A stretch of DNA of 64,000 nt, taken from Prochilodus magdalenae (taxonomy: Eukaryota > Chordata > Actinopteri > Characiformes > Prochilodontidae). The notes under the pieces were generated by a model. That model worked only from the letters and a program-made list of their open reading frames with translations. It searched no databases and was not told the origin of the DNA. Made by a program: the position numbers and the translations under genes. How positions within the stretch are numbered: the stretch's first letter is position 1; each line of letters opens with the position of its first letter. Shown here piece after piece: positions 1 through 12,600 of this stretch. The stretch spans positions 130,001-194,000 of the forward strand of contig JAMWET010003875.1 of NCBI GenBank assembly GCA_024036415.1. Reading direction: 5' to 3'.

Positions 1-61
1 ATACAGATTTGACAGATGGGTCCTTTGATCTGTGACCGTGTGTGTCTTTTAGCTGGTGTAT

Positions 62-151
62 CGAATGTGTGAGTGTGAGTGTGTGAGTGTGTGTGAGTGT
101 GTGTGTGTGAGTGTGTGTGTGTGAGTGTGTGTGTGAGTATGTGTGTATGTG
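62..151. repeat. GT/GA-rich microsatellite
   Basis: An irregular run of GTGTGTGA and GTGT units directly abuts the minisatellite that follows. Confidence 0.85.
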
Positions 152-1308
152 TGTGGATTAGACACATAGAGGAGTGAGGGGTCAGTACGACTGTGGATTA
201 GACACATAGAGGAGTGAGGGGTCAGTACAACTGTGGATTAGACACATAGAGGAGTGAGGGTCAGTACGGCTGTGGATTAGACACATAGAGGAGTGAGGGT
301 CAGTACAACTGTGGATTAGACACATAGAGGAGTGAGGGTCAGTACAACTGTGGATTAGACACATAGAGGAGTGAGGGTCAGTACAACTGTGGATTAGACA
401 CATAGAGGAGTGAGGGTCAGTACGGCTGTGGATTAGACACATAGAGGAGTGAGGGTCAGTACGACTGTGGATTAGACACATAGAGGAGTGAGGGTCAGTA
501 CGACTGTGGATTAGACACATAGAGGAGTGAGGGGTCAGTACGACTGTGGATTAGACACATAGAGGAGTGAGGGTCAGTACGACTGTGGATTAGACACATA
601 GAGGAGTGAGGGTCAGTACGACTGTGGATTAGACACATAGAGGAGTGAGGGTCAGTACGACTGTGGATTAGACACATAGAGGAGTGAGGGTCAGTACGAC
701 TATGGATTAGACACATAGAGGAGTGAGGGTCAGTACGGCTGTGGATTAGACACATAGAGGAGTGAGGGTCAGTACGACTGTGGATTAGACAGATAGAGGA
801 GTGAGGGTCAGTACGACTATGGATTAGACACATAGAGGAGTGAGGGGTCAGTGCGACTGTAGATTAGACACATAGAGGAGTGAGGGGTCAGTGCGACTGT
901 AGATTAGACACATAGAGGAGTGAGGGGTCAGTGCGACTGTAGATTAGACACATAGAGGAGTGAGGGGTCAGTACGACTGTAGATTAGACACATAGAGGAG
1001 TGGGGGGTCAGTACGACTGTGTATTAGACACATAGAGGAGTGAGGGGTCAGTACGACTGTAGATTAGACACATAGAGGAGTGGGGGGTCAGTACGACTGT
1101 GTATTAGACACATAGAGGAGTGAGGGGTCAGTGCGACTGTAGATTAGACACATAGAGGAGTGAGGGGTCAGTGCGACTGTAGATTAGACACATAGAGGAG
1201 TGAGGGGTCAGTATGACTGTAGATTAGACACATAGAGGAGTGAGGGGTCAGTACGACTGTAGATTAGACACATAGAGGAGTGGGGGGTCAGTACGACTGT
1301 AGATTAGA
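152..1308. repeat. Minisatellite, 39/40-bp unit, about 29 copies
   Basis: Units read TGTGGATTAGACACATAGAG then GAGTGAGGGGTCAGTACGAC. The 39-bp form dominates before about 830 and the 40-bp form (extra G) after it. The 39-bp spacing keeps a false reading frame open on the minus strand (13-residue repeats). Copies differ by single substitutions such as TACGAC/TGCGAC. It lies beyond the 3' end of rgra. Confidence 0.95.
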
Positions 1309-1545
1309 CTATCACTATCCAGCAGTCTGATGAAGGAATCTGGGTTTGGTGGATGAATCCAAGAGAGCACTCCCTACCGGATTGCAGAATGCCCATAGTA
1401 GTGTTTGGTGGAGGGGGGATAATGGTCTGGGGGGGTTCAGGGTTTGGGGTTGGACCCTTAGTTCCAGTGAAGGGTGGTGTTAATGCCACAGCACGGTTCT
1501 ACATGGTTCTACACCTCCAGCTTTGGGCTAGGTTCAGATAAATGA
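1309..1545 (-). mobile_element. Tc1-like transposon fragment
   Basis: Contains GGTGGAGGGGGGATAATGGT followed by CTGG, the coding signature of Tc1-type transposases (FGGGGIMVWG). It is the same family as the fragments at 8764-9060 and 9530-10120, in reverse orientation, and borders the minisatellite directly. It is broken and non-functional. Confidence 0.7.
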
Positions 1546-1800
1546 GTCAGCTCCAAAGTGTCTGACCTGAACACCCCTATCGGACAGGTCAGTTACCAGC
1601 GCTGGCACTAAGAGCTGTTGTCCTGCGGTTCCTGCGTGGCAGGACGCACGTGCCGTGTTGGTTTAGGTGTTCTGAGTAAGGAGTGAAAGCCCCGGGAAAA
1701 CTTCCTGGCTGCTGTTAATCCAGCAGGTCAGCGGAGCGTGTCGTGTTGCTGTGGTGAGCCTATTTAAAGGCACGTTTCAGAGAAGAGTCAGGAGGATAAT

Positions 1801-1864
1801 CAGCTCCTCAGCTCCTCAGCTCCTCAGCTCCTCAGCTCCTCAGCTCCTCAGCTCCTCAGCTCCT
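1801..1864. repeat. 8-bp tandem repeat (CAGCTCCT)8
   Basis: Eight perfect copies of CAGCTCCT. Confidence 0.95.
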
Positions 1865-1950
1865 GAGACAGAACAGACCGGACGCGAATAAACCACCACT
1901 AACCCACACATGACCAAGATACAGAGAGGAGAGTTCACACATATACACCA

Positions 1951-2548
1951 TATGGACAAAAGTATTGGGACACGTGCACATGACCCCTGAAGAAGCATTG
2001 ATAACATCCCATTCTAAATCCACAGGCATTAACAGGAAGTAGGTTCCCCAGCTTCCACTCTTCCAGGAGATTCCAGACTGTCTGGGGTTTTTTGGACATT
2101 TTTCCAGAAGCACATTTGTGAGGTCAGACGCTGATGTTGGATGAGAAGGCCCGGCTCACAGTCTCCACTCTAATTCATCCCAAAGGTGTTTGATGGTGTT
2201 GAGGTGAGGGCTCTGTGTGCGGGCCAGTCAGGATCTCCCACACCAGGCTCACCGAGCCAGCCTTTATGGAGCTTGCTTTGAGGCACAGTCATGCTGGAAC
2301 GGGAAAGACTGCTTCCCAAGCTGTTCCCACCAAGTTCATAGCATGCTATTGTCCGGAATGTCTTGGTCTGCTGTGTCCTCCCCTGGAATTAAGGGGCTCT
2401 CGGCCCACCCCTTATAAACAGTGAGCTCTTTAGAGCGACCCATTCCTTCACTAGTGTCTGTAAAGGCCGACCACATGACTAGGGGTTTGATTTATACACC
2501 TTTGGGAATGGGACTGGGATTAAGTGTCCCAATACTTCTGTCCACATA
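1951..2548. mobile_element. Non-autonomous Tc1/mariner-type element with terminal inverted repeats
   Basis: The left end, TATGGACAAAAGTATTGGGA (then CAC), is inverted at the right end as GTGTCCCAATACTTCTGTCC then ACATA. The element is about 600 bp. The interior resembles the common teleost Tc1-like element but has no intact frame. Confidence 0.85.
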
Positions 2549-2747
2549 GCGTATATATTCTCAGAGGGCTTTGGTACAGTACTCGAACTGAACCATCCTG
2601 GAGCATGTGGCCGAACGAAATCTGTTTGAGATTAATTAAATCTGCTCCGAGATTAATGTGGATTATAACTAATCTACTGCAGCACCACCTCATCTCCACC
2701 ACCCCCTCCACACAACCTCTCATTTCCAAACATCATGTGGGTTATAG

Positions 2748-2822
<75 letters not shown>

Positions 2823-2842
2823 GTCTGTCTGTCTGTCTATCT
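2748..2842. repeat. (TATC)n microsatellite with TGTC tail
   Basis: About 18 ATCT units followed by GTCT units. Confidence 0.95.
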
Positions 2843-3360
2843 GGACAGCATGTCTGAGTTTACAGATAGCTAGTTTAATTGATGCCTCAGTCTCACACAT
2901 ATGGAACCATATGGCGTAGTGAGTTTGCCATATAGGAGGCGGGACTACGTCATATGAGGAGAGATGATCATTTGTGATATCTGGTAATTGGTGAAGGATG
3001 GCATGTTCTCAGGTCTCACCTGGCGACCTTTGGGCTTTGCTCTGGCCGTGCTCCAGCCGGGGGTTACCGGGTCTGAGGTCCATCAGCCTGTAAATCCTCC
3101 TCAGAGCTGATCTCCTGTGCTGTGCGCTGGGCTGCTTTGGAGTTCAGAGGGCCAGTTCTGATCAGAGTAGATGCTTAGGAACCACCGTGATGAGGGGCAG
3201 GGCGTGTGGATATGGGTTTCCCCCAAGGAGCACCTTCAAACAAATACTAATACGAACAATTAAAAACCTAATTATATAAATAATAATAATTATTATTACT
3301 ATTATTGTTACTTTTATTATGTTTTTTTTAGTTTGTTTTAGCATTTTAGCATTATTACCA
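2843..3360. other. No gene seen
   Basis: Unique-looking sequence with short AT-rich runs; no coding exon or recognisable repeat. Confidence 0.5.
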
Positions 3361-3378
3361 TAATTATTATTATTATTA

Positions 3379-3416
<38 letters not shown>

Positions 3417-3450
3417 TATTGTTTAATTATTATTTTTATTATTATTTTAG
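3361..3450. repeat. ATT-rich simple repeat
   Basis: (ATT)n interrupted by TTT; a further short ATT run lies at 3537-3567. Confidence 0.85.
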
Positions 3451-3604
3451 CATTAGATAAATGAGGAGCGTTCTGGTCTAATTATTGAAACATGTGGTGG
3501 TAGTATCATATTATGCACCCAGAAGGAGGTGGTGTTATTATTATATTAATTATTATTATTATTATTATGTATTAATGTGCCTTTTGAATTCCTTTATGAC
3601 TCTT

Positions 3605-3985
3605 ATTCAGGAGATGCTGCTGCCCAAGAAGAGGTTGGGAGTAGGTGCATTTAGATAAAGGTGACCAGGATCAATAACATGATAAATTTAGGACTGATAT
3701 GATCTATTTTTGAGCTACACATACAGAATGTCTCTCAGTATGGCGTTGTTTCACTGCAGGTATTGTTAGGTTCCTGATGGAGTCCTGTGATAATCCATCC
3801 CATGCAGCTTGAACATCCTCACACAGTTCCTGCAGATGGTGCGGTAGGGGTGGAGGTGGAGCGACACACACACACACAGCTCCACACACGGGTTCGTTGG
3901 GCGTCTCCACCAAGACTAAAGCGGGACTCGTCACTGAAGATGACCCGCTGCCATTCTGAGTCGCTGATCCTCCCATGACAGTGAC
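3605..3985 (-). mobile_element. Family A (Tc1/mariner-derived) fragment
   Basis: Shares the GATCAATAAC...GCTACACATACAG...CCATCCCATGCAGCTTGAAC backbone of the better-preserved copies at 40792-41519 and 43562-44238. Both ends are eroded, and a CA microsatellite has arisen inside. Confidence 0.75.
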
Positions 3986-6137
3986 CACCACTGCTGAGGA
4001 AGTTCTAAAATAAACCCCCCTCCCGGACTGTGGGGTTGGCCCGGTTTTGAGCACTTAGGAACCTCATGGTATCTGTGAAAGCGTAACCTGGACACCTTTC
4101 TAAGGAGATTAATGGGGGTTCTGTTGCAGGCGGCCGAGGAGGTTCACTTATGTAAGGCTGTTGCTAATTATAGTGGACGCTGGACAAGGCTTCTCTGTAC
4201 TCCGCTTACACAAGACATCACAGGATCCCAAAGTTCTAGGATTCAACTCGGCCAGTTTGAATGTTCCTATTGTTCCTCACCAAATCCGACCCGGAAAAGA
4301 GACGCGGGAATTATCGGAGAGCTCGGCTGATAAAACATGGAGCACAGGTGGTCAGGCATGCTGAGGTATTAGCCGCGCTCCTTACTGGTGGATAGAGATA
4401 CAGTCCACAGATGGAGCAGGGGAAAAAGTAAATGTCTTGATGATGGGAGTCATTATTTAGCATTATTTAATTATCAGCAGTTTCTGGTTTTTACAATCGG
4501 CAAGGTCATTTCTAGATGGCCGTTTATGGTGGGTTGAGATTACCAGGCAGGTGATGTGCCATTACATGAGACTAACTTATTAAGTAATCCCATCAGTGGA
4601 GTTCAGTGGCGTCTGCTCCCAGGCAGTCAGACGGGCTGTGACAAGCGGTTAGCTATGAGAGTGTGATTTCACCTTTGAACACACTGGAGATCCTCAGGGC
4701 AGTCGTGGACTGGAGGTCAGGGAACCACCTCCCACCAACTGCCCCCCGGGTGCTGTGGATAGGGTTGGCAGGCAGGCTCCCAGTGAAGGCAGTGGGTCAG
4801 CTCTTCTGTGTGTAAACACAAACAGATCTTAATTCTATTATCCATAATGAAGATGAAATTAAATTAGATTTAATGGGGTCCCAAGGTGGCTGCCTACCGC
4901 TGCCTCGGGTGAAGACCACCCCTGACCTCAGAGTGGGCTGTCGGATGATGATGGTGTTTACAGAAGTCTCACCTCGGTAGTATGGGCGCGGAGCTTAAAC
5001 AAAGCCTCTCTGTATTTGGCATTGCTCTGGATTACACAAGCTCAGACGGACACGCTATGTCGCTGCCCTTGACCCAACACGCCAGAGGTCTGGAGCATGG
5101 TAATGGAGCTGTAGAGGTTCCTGGCTTTATGTTAAAACCACAGTCCAGTTACAGGCAGGACTACAAAGCTCCTGAGGCAGCAGAGCCCTTACCGGAGCCG
5201 GGCAGCGCGCCCCATCCGGGGTACTCCTGGTATTTCTCACGCGTTGCGGCGTGTGATGTCACATACATCGTGTCCACGTGGGCCTAAAGGTCCTTATGGA
5301 CAGTTCGACTGAAGGTGCTGGAGGTTGATGGCGTGTTAGTGTTGGGGGTGATGGTAAAAAAGCGGTAGGGGTGGACACATTTCGGTAGGAGTGAAATATC
5401 CCGTGAAGCCACTAAGTCCTGGGTGGACCAGCACCAGCTGGTAGGACACACTGATCCGCACCGCACCGTGAAGAAAGGTTTTCCCCGGCCTGATCTCTTC
5501 TATGTAAACCTTATTACCAGTTACCTATTCACTGTAATGTACAGCTGGACACACAAGTCACCTCTGCAGGTATGATGGACGTATATATTTTTTCTTTAAT
5601 GGTTTTGAATATATCACTTAAGTGGCCCTTATTATAAAGCTCTCTGCTGACGTCTCTATGACCTGCTTTATAAGTGCACAACAGAGTTTAATACATAACC
5701 AGTGTATACTGTACATATGAATATGATACGCTCGATTATGAAGGGTTTTAAGCTCCATATTTTAGACTTTATTTAATTTGAAATAATCAGTCTATCATGA
5801 GTGAGGTTACAGTTATTTATCGTTACTCGAGACATTACGTCCACAGAGTATAAACTACTTAATATAATCTACAGTATATCTATCGTTAGTTACTGATTAT
5901 AATTACATTATAAAACTTTTTTAATGGAATTCATCTTTAGTCTGAACTTACAGGTAACGGTATGTGGGTGTCTGATGATTCCGGTAGCTGGTGCCTATAA
6001 GCTTCTATTACTTGGTAGCTACATTAGCCTTATAGCTCCAAATCTGGAATATAGCTGGATAAAGGGTAAAGGACTTACCTCCCAGTGCTGGAAACATTCG
6101 GAATGAAGTCAGGAATTCTCTTTAAGGTTAATCAGTA
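3986..6137. other. Intergenic, no gene seen
   Basis: No exon found. A diverged piece of the SINE seen at 33444 may lie at about 4696-4790 (GGGCAGTCGTGGACTGGAGG). The rest is unassigned. Confidence 0.45.
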
Positions 6138-6141
6138 TTTA

Positions 6142-6147
6142 TTTATT
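6142..6147 (-). other. Poly(A) signal AATAAA of rgra
   Basis: AATAAA on the minus strand lies about 490 nt beyond the rgra stop, with an overlapping second copy at 6138-6143. The 6150-6632 stretch is the likely 3' UTR. Confidence 0.6.
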
Positions 6148-6632
6148 GACCTAAAGACACAGCGCTGTACAAAAACACCAGCTTTCACTGAGCATCACAG
6201 AAACGCCGTCCTGCTCAGCTCATAGCTCGGTTAAGGTCTCGCCGTCCTGGGGGTCCGCATCACGTCCTGATGTTCTCATCAGTGATTTGGACCTCAAGTG
6301 CTTCATCGCTGCCGAATCAAAACTGCCCATTTCTGATGCCAGCTGCCCTGTACAGTGTGAACACCTCACGGTGGACCAGCAGAAACGGCCACATGGTTTT
6401 ACAGACATCTCATCACATACAGTAAGAGTTAGGAACAGCTCACGTTCTCCTATAACGTCACGGAGATACGAGGTCATGTTATACTGACGCTGGTTTGGTG
6501 GAGTGACCACATGCGCAGCGCGTCATACCTAAACAAAAATCTGGGAATAACGGAAACATTCCTGATTGGATTTGTTCCGCCGTCTACATATAAATACATC
6601 CTCGGACCGCTCGGACGGTTTACAGCAGCAGC

Positions 6633-9600
6633 TTACTTCCTCTTGTTCGCCTGCGCCTGCCCGGTGAGGAACTGCCAGATGCCTCCCCTGTAAAACTCGT
6701 TACCGTAAGCGTAGAGTAGTGCGTTGAAGATGGGAGACAGTTTTGCCAGAACTGGGAGAATCTAGGAGACACAAACGTGTTATTAGGAGAAAGAGTCACA
6801 AGAAACAGAACCAAGGTCCAATCACTCTAACTACACAAACACAGCCATGATGGTGTCATCATTAAAGTGGAGGAACGTCCCCTGCCTGATGTCCAGTGAA
6901 TCTGCCAGTTAAGGCACGTATGGAGCAACAACCCTATCTGTAAATCCATACAGTCATATGCAAAAGCATATTGGTCAAACGGAACACTGTTTTTAAAGTA
7001 AAAGGAAAATAATGCAAGTTCTTTTATCTACACTGGATAAAAACATGATATACAAACTGTGCCAAAACTGACACGAGGTTTATGATCTCTTAGGATTTTA
7101 GAAATTGTATAACTGATGACCGGACTAGACTTCCTGCTGGTTATCAGAAGTCTGTCTTGTGTGTGTAATAGTTCAAGTCAGTGAATGACTGGAGTTAGAG
7201 ACCCTCCTACCATTCGGATCTTCGGAGAGACCAGCTTCGTATTCTCATAGCAGGCATATATGCACATCACCAGGTAGGGGCCCCAGCAGAGCAGCAGGAC
7301 CTTCACAGGCAGACCCGAGTTGAACTGCAGAAACACAAAACCGGATCCAACAGGAGTGCTTAGATTTCCCTTCCCAGGAAATAAACTACGCCACGCCCAC
7401 ATTCCTTAGCTGTTGCAATCTGAGCTGGGTCGTGTGCTGGTCCTGTAATCTGGAGTTTATGTAACCGCTTTGTGAAACCTGTGGACGAACGTCTCGCCGA
7501 ACAGAGTCACACGAGACCGGCTTTCAGGGAGACTTACAGAAATACCTTCCTGGGAGAATTACAGCTCCTCACTAAGGCTATTCATGTGTTCACCACGCTC
7601 ACCACGCTCACCACGTTCACCACGCTCAGCTCGCTCACCACGCTCACCACGCTCACCACGCTCACCACGCTCATCACGCTCACCACGTTCACCACGCTCA
7701 CCTCGCTCACCACGCTCACCTCGCTCACCACGCTCACCACGCTCAGCTCGCTCACCACCCTCACCACGCTCACCACGCTCACCTCGCTCACCACGCTCAC
7801 CACGCTCAGCTCGCTCACCACGCTCACCACGCTCACCTCGCTCACCTCGCTCACCACGCTCACCACGCTCACCTCGCTCACCACGCTCATCACGCTCACC
7901 ACGCTCACCTCGCTCACCTCGCTCACCACGCTCACCACGCACACCACGCTCACCACGCTCACCACGCTCACCACGCTCACCACGCTCACCTCGCTCACCT
8001 CGCTCACCACGCTCACCTCGCTCACCACGCTCACCACGCTCACCACGCTCACCACGCTCACCTCGCTCACCACGCTCATCACGCACACCACGCTCACCAC
8101 GCTCACCTCGCTCACCACGCTCACCACGCTCAGCTCGCTCACCACGCTCACCACGCTCATCACGCTCACCACGCTCACCTCGCTCACCACGCTCACCACG
8201 CTCACCACGCTCACCACGCTCACCACGCTCACCACGCTCACCTCGCTCACCACGCTCACCACGCTCACCACGCTCACCACGCTCACCACGCTCACCACGC
8301 TCACCACGCTCACCACGCTCACCACGCTCACCACGTTCACCACGCTCACCACGCTCACCACGCTCACCACGCTCATCACGCTCACCACGCTCACCACGCT
8401 CACCACGCTCACCACGCTCACCACGTTCACCACGCTCACCACGCTCAGCTCGCTCACTCACCACGCTCACCTTGCTCAGCTCGCTCACTCACCACGCTCA
8501 CCTCGCTCACCTCGCTCACCACGCTCACCACGCTCACCACGCTCAGCTCGCTCACCACGCTCACCTCGCTCACCACGCTCACCTCGCTCACCACGCTCAC
8601 CACGCTCACCACGCTCACCACGCTCACCTCGCTCACCACGCTCACCACGCTCACCTCGCTCACCACGCTCACCACGCTCACCACGCTCACCACGCTCAGC
8701 TCGCTCAGCTCGCTCACCACGCTCACCACGCTCACCACGTTCACCACGCTCACGTCGCCCCATCAACTTTCATATGGAGTAGACCCTCTACTCTGCTGGA
8801 AGGGCTTTACTCTGGATGTTGGACTGGAGGGATCCACCTCCACTCAGGCAGCACAGCCTTGGTGAGGTTAGGTACTGATGTTGGACGAGGTCCAGGGTGC
8901 AGTATTGGTGATTTCTGAAACCCGTTCTGAAATACTGGAACAGGAAAGGGTTCTCCCCCAAACTGCACAAAGCTGGAGGTGTAGAACTGTGTAGAAGGTC
9001 ATTGTGTGCTGGAGCATTAACACCACCCTTTACTGGAACTGGAGGGTCCAAGCCCACGACCAACCACCCCTCACGCTCACCACACGCCACCACGTTCACC
9101 ACCACACCATTACCCCCTCCGCTCACCACGCTCACCACTTTCACCACTCAGCACCCACGCTCAGGGAGCGCTCTCCTCGCTCACCTCGCCACGCTCACAC
9201 ACGCCACCCAGATTCACGCTCATCCACGCTTCACCACGCTACCTCGCTCACCTCGCTCCAGAGAACCCGCTTCCACCTGCTCCATCACTGCCTCACCACG
9301 CTCACCTCGCTCACCTACTCTCAGCCACGCTCCCTGGCATTGTGTATAGTGCTCTCAGGTCTGGTGTCATCACGCTGTTGCAGCCTCTCACCACGTTCAG
9401 GAAACGCTCACCACGCACACACACGCTCACCCACGCTCACCACTATTTCACCACGCTCATAGCTCACACCACGCTCATTGTTCGCTCACGCACGATCATC
9501 ATGTTCACCCGTATCTGGCTCAGTCGGGAACATCCACTTTCATATAGAGCAGACCCTCTACTCTGCTGGAAGGGCTTTACTCTGGATGTTGGACTGGAGG

Positions 9601-12600
9601 GATCCACCTCCACTCAGGCAGCACAGCCTTGGTGAGGTTAGGTACTGATGTTGGACGAGGTCCAGGGTGCAGTATTGGTGATTTCTGAAACCCGTTCTGA
9701 AATACTGGAACAGGAAAGGGTTCTCCCCCAAACTGCACAAAGCTGGAGGTGTGAAACCCTGAATCCACCCCCTTCCACACCATTACCCCCCCTCCACCAA
9801 ACTTTACTTTGGCCACTCAGCATTCCGGTAGGGAGCGCTCTCCTGGGCTCCTCCACTACACCCAGATTCCTCCATCAGACCTCCAGATGAAGCGTGATCC
9901 ATCACTCCAGAGAACCCGGTTCCACTGCTCCAGTGTCCAGTGGTGGTGCTGTACTCCAGCCAACCCCTGGCATTGTGTATAGTGATCTTAGGCTGGTGTG
10001 TGGCTGTTCAGCCTCTGTGGTCATACAGGAAACCCAGCCCATGAAGCTCTGTGTTGTTTGGAGCGCAGTCTGGAACTGGAAGTGGGTTGTGAGAGCAGAT
10101 GGCTCAGGGGTCCCGTACTGGTGGAGTGGGGAACTGACTTGATGACACAGGTTAAAAGTACATTTAAATCAGCTTAGAAATACGAGTTACCTTGAAGTTG
10201 TGAGTCTTCTTGAAGTAGGCGTAGATGGCGTTATAGGAAGAGTGCATGATGAAGAGGGGAAAGACCAGGTACAGGAAGGTGATGGACAGCATGTATGTGA
10301 TGTAATCTCTAAAGACGACAGGAAAAGGAGAGATACATTAAAAATACATCTACAGCTGCGACCATCATCGTCTACACTCCCCTCTCACACTGCCTGAATA
10401 CTTTCCCATTTCTGAAACCTGCTAACTATGCTAAATGATGCTATGCTAAGTGATGCTATGCTAAGTGATGCTCTGGTTTGTGACACTGTGGTTCGTGATG
10501 CTATGCTAAGTGAAGCTCTGGTTTGTGACACTGTGGTTTGTGATGCTATGCTAAGTGATGCTATGCTAAGTGATGCTCTGGTTTGTGACACTGTGGTTCA
10601 TGATGCTATGCTAAGTGATGCTATGCTAAGTGATGCTCTGGTTTGTGACACTGTGGTTCGTGATGCTATGCTAAGTGATGCTATGCTAAGTGATGCTCTG
10701 GTTTGTGACACTGGTTCGTGATGCTATGCTAAGTGATGCTATGCTAAGAGATGGTTTGGGTCAGAGTGGTGTTGGAGATCAAGCTCTTCAGAAGCACATC
10801 TGGAGATACTCTGGTTAACTGTGCTACAGTGATGAAGGTGATGTCTAGAGAGGTCACCTGTCTCCTCTGGTGTAGTCGAGAGTGCAGCCAACTTTCATCG
10901 GCTCGAAGTCGAACACTCCCCAGCCTATTGAAGGCAGCGGGAGGACAGCCCAGAAGATAGCCAGACCCCACAGGATGGTGCTTATCGTCAGAGACGTGCT
11001 CCAAAACATCTTCTGCTCTGAGGAAAAACAGGGCACAGTGAGCTGCATTAATCCAGTTAAACGGTTCGTTAAACTCGCTGTGGGCTCAGAAAGGCTCTTA
11101 TTAGCATACAGCCACTGACAAAACAACGACGCACCCAGACGGAATGACTCGGCATCCGTCTCAGGCAGAGGTGTAAATGATTACAGGTGTGGCCTGGTTA
11201 GGTGAGGGCTCTCGACGGCCCAGACGGACCACCAGTAGAGAGGATTGTTTGCTTCCCTAAGAAGCACAAGCAGCTCCCACAGCTTCCCTGACCACTATCC
11301 AGATACACAGCACCCTCTCTACCCCTCTCTCTGACCGGACCATTTCCAGGAGCTCAGCAGAAGGAGAATTGGTGTCACAGCGCCATTACGTGTCCTGCCA
11401 CTTACAGGAAGCCGTCATCACCTTCGCTTGTAGTGGTGTTGAGAAACCCAGACTGGTACAGACGGGAATGATATGGTCTAGTGATGAATCCAGGTCTGTT
11501 TTGGATCCAACCATGGTCGGGATTAAGTATGGAGGCCTCATGGTGAGCTTCAATTCTGTCTTTGCTGTGGAGCCCGGACTGCTGGTGGGATGGTCAGTCG
11601 GTCACTCCTATCTGTGATATGGGGGACACTAACAGGTCAGTGATATGTGCAGGACGTCCACTGGCCACATGTGTTTCCTCTCATGGCAGGGCTTCCCACA
11701 CTCAGCAAAGGGTTTTCCGGGAATGTCTTTGCCGGAGTCTGACCCTTCCTTGGCCCGCCTGATTTATAACCAATCAAGGGACCAGCTGGAGCGCCAGGCT
11801 CAGCAGCCTACGGGTCTACAGGATCTACAGGACCAGCCGCAGCATCTGTGGGTAAACGTGCCGCAGATGCCATACGGGACGTGTATGCCTACATGCCCGA
11901 CTGTATTGTGTATTGTGTATCCAGGCTGGAGGCGGCACCGCAGGGTTCTAGAGCTGCTTCCAGTTGTGCAGTTGTGTAGTTACTGGATGCAAGTTCCTGA
12001 ATACGTGTGAGGATGAATGTCTGGATACTAAGGGGTTAAAACCTCTAGGGTGTGATGTCACGCCGCATCAGGACTCACTGGTGCAGTACATGTGATATCT
12101 GTCCCACGCAACAGCACCGAGAAAGCTGATCCCTGCCAGAATGGACACCATTCCCTGGACGCCGTGAATCTGGCAACCCTCGGGGCCGAAGGGCCAGTAT
12201 CTGGAATACATAACAGAGAAGAGACACCCAGAGAGACCTCATTTATTAGGTGGCATTAACCAAAAACAGTGACTAAAAATAAACTGTCCCTTAAAGGAGG
12301 GGGCGTGGTTAGCCGATTCCCAGCTGGGCCATCCGGGGTCCTTTCTGTGGATGTTCTCCCTGTGTTTGTGTGAGTTTCCTCTGAGTGCTCTGGTTCTTCC
12401 AACACAGGAGGCGGTGAACCGGAGATGCTAAATTGCCCCCACCATGTGTGAGTCTGTGTCTGCCATGAGTCCTCCTGTTAGTGCAGCACCATCGGCAGAC
12501 GGCTGCACCACGCAGGACTACATGCACACAGACCGTTACCACGACTGTCCTTAACACCACGTCACCGTCACCAAAGACTGCAGTGGTGTCGTACCAGACT

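Noticed and set aside
152..1308. CRISPR-like direct repeats
   Set aside because: The whole unit repeats with no unique spacers, and the genome is eukaryotic; it is a minisatellite.
7472..8918. Open frames of 290-444 codons on both strands (TLTTLT, SPRSPR, GERGER, VSVVSV, HHA repeats)
   Set aside because: They are translations of the 9-bp tandem array inside rgra intron 5. The same sequence is open in five frames, with no splice signals and no domain content.
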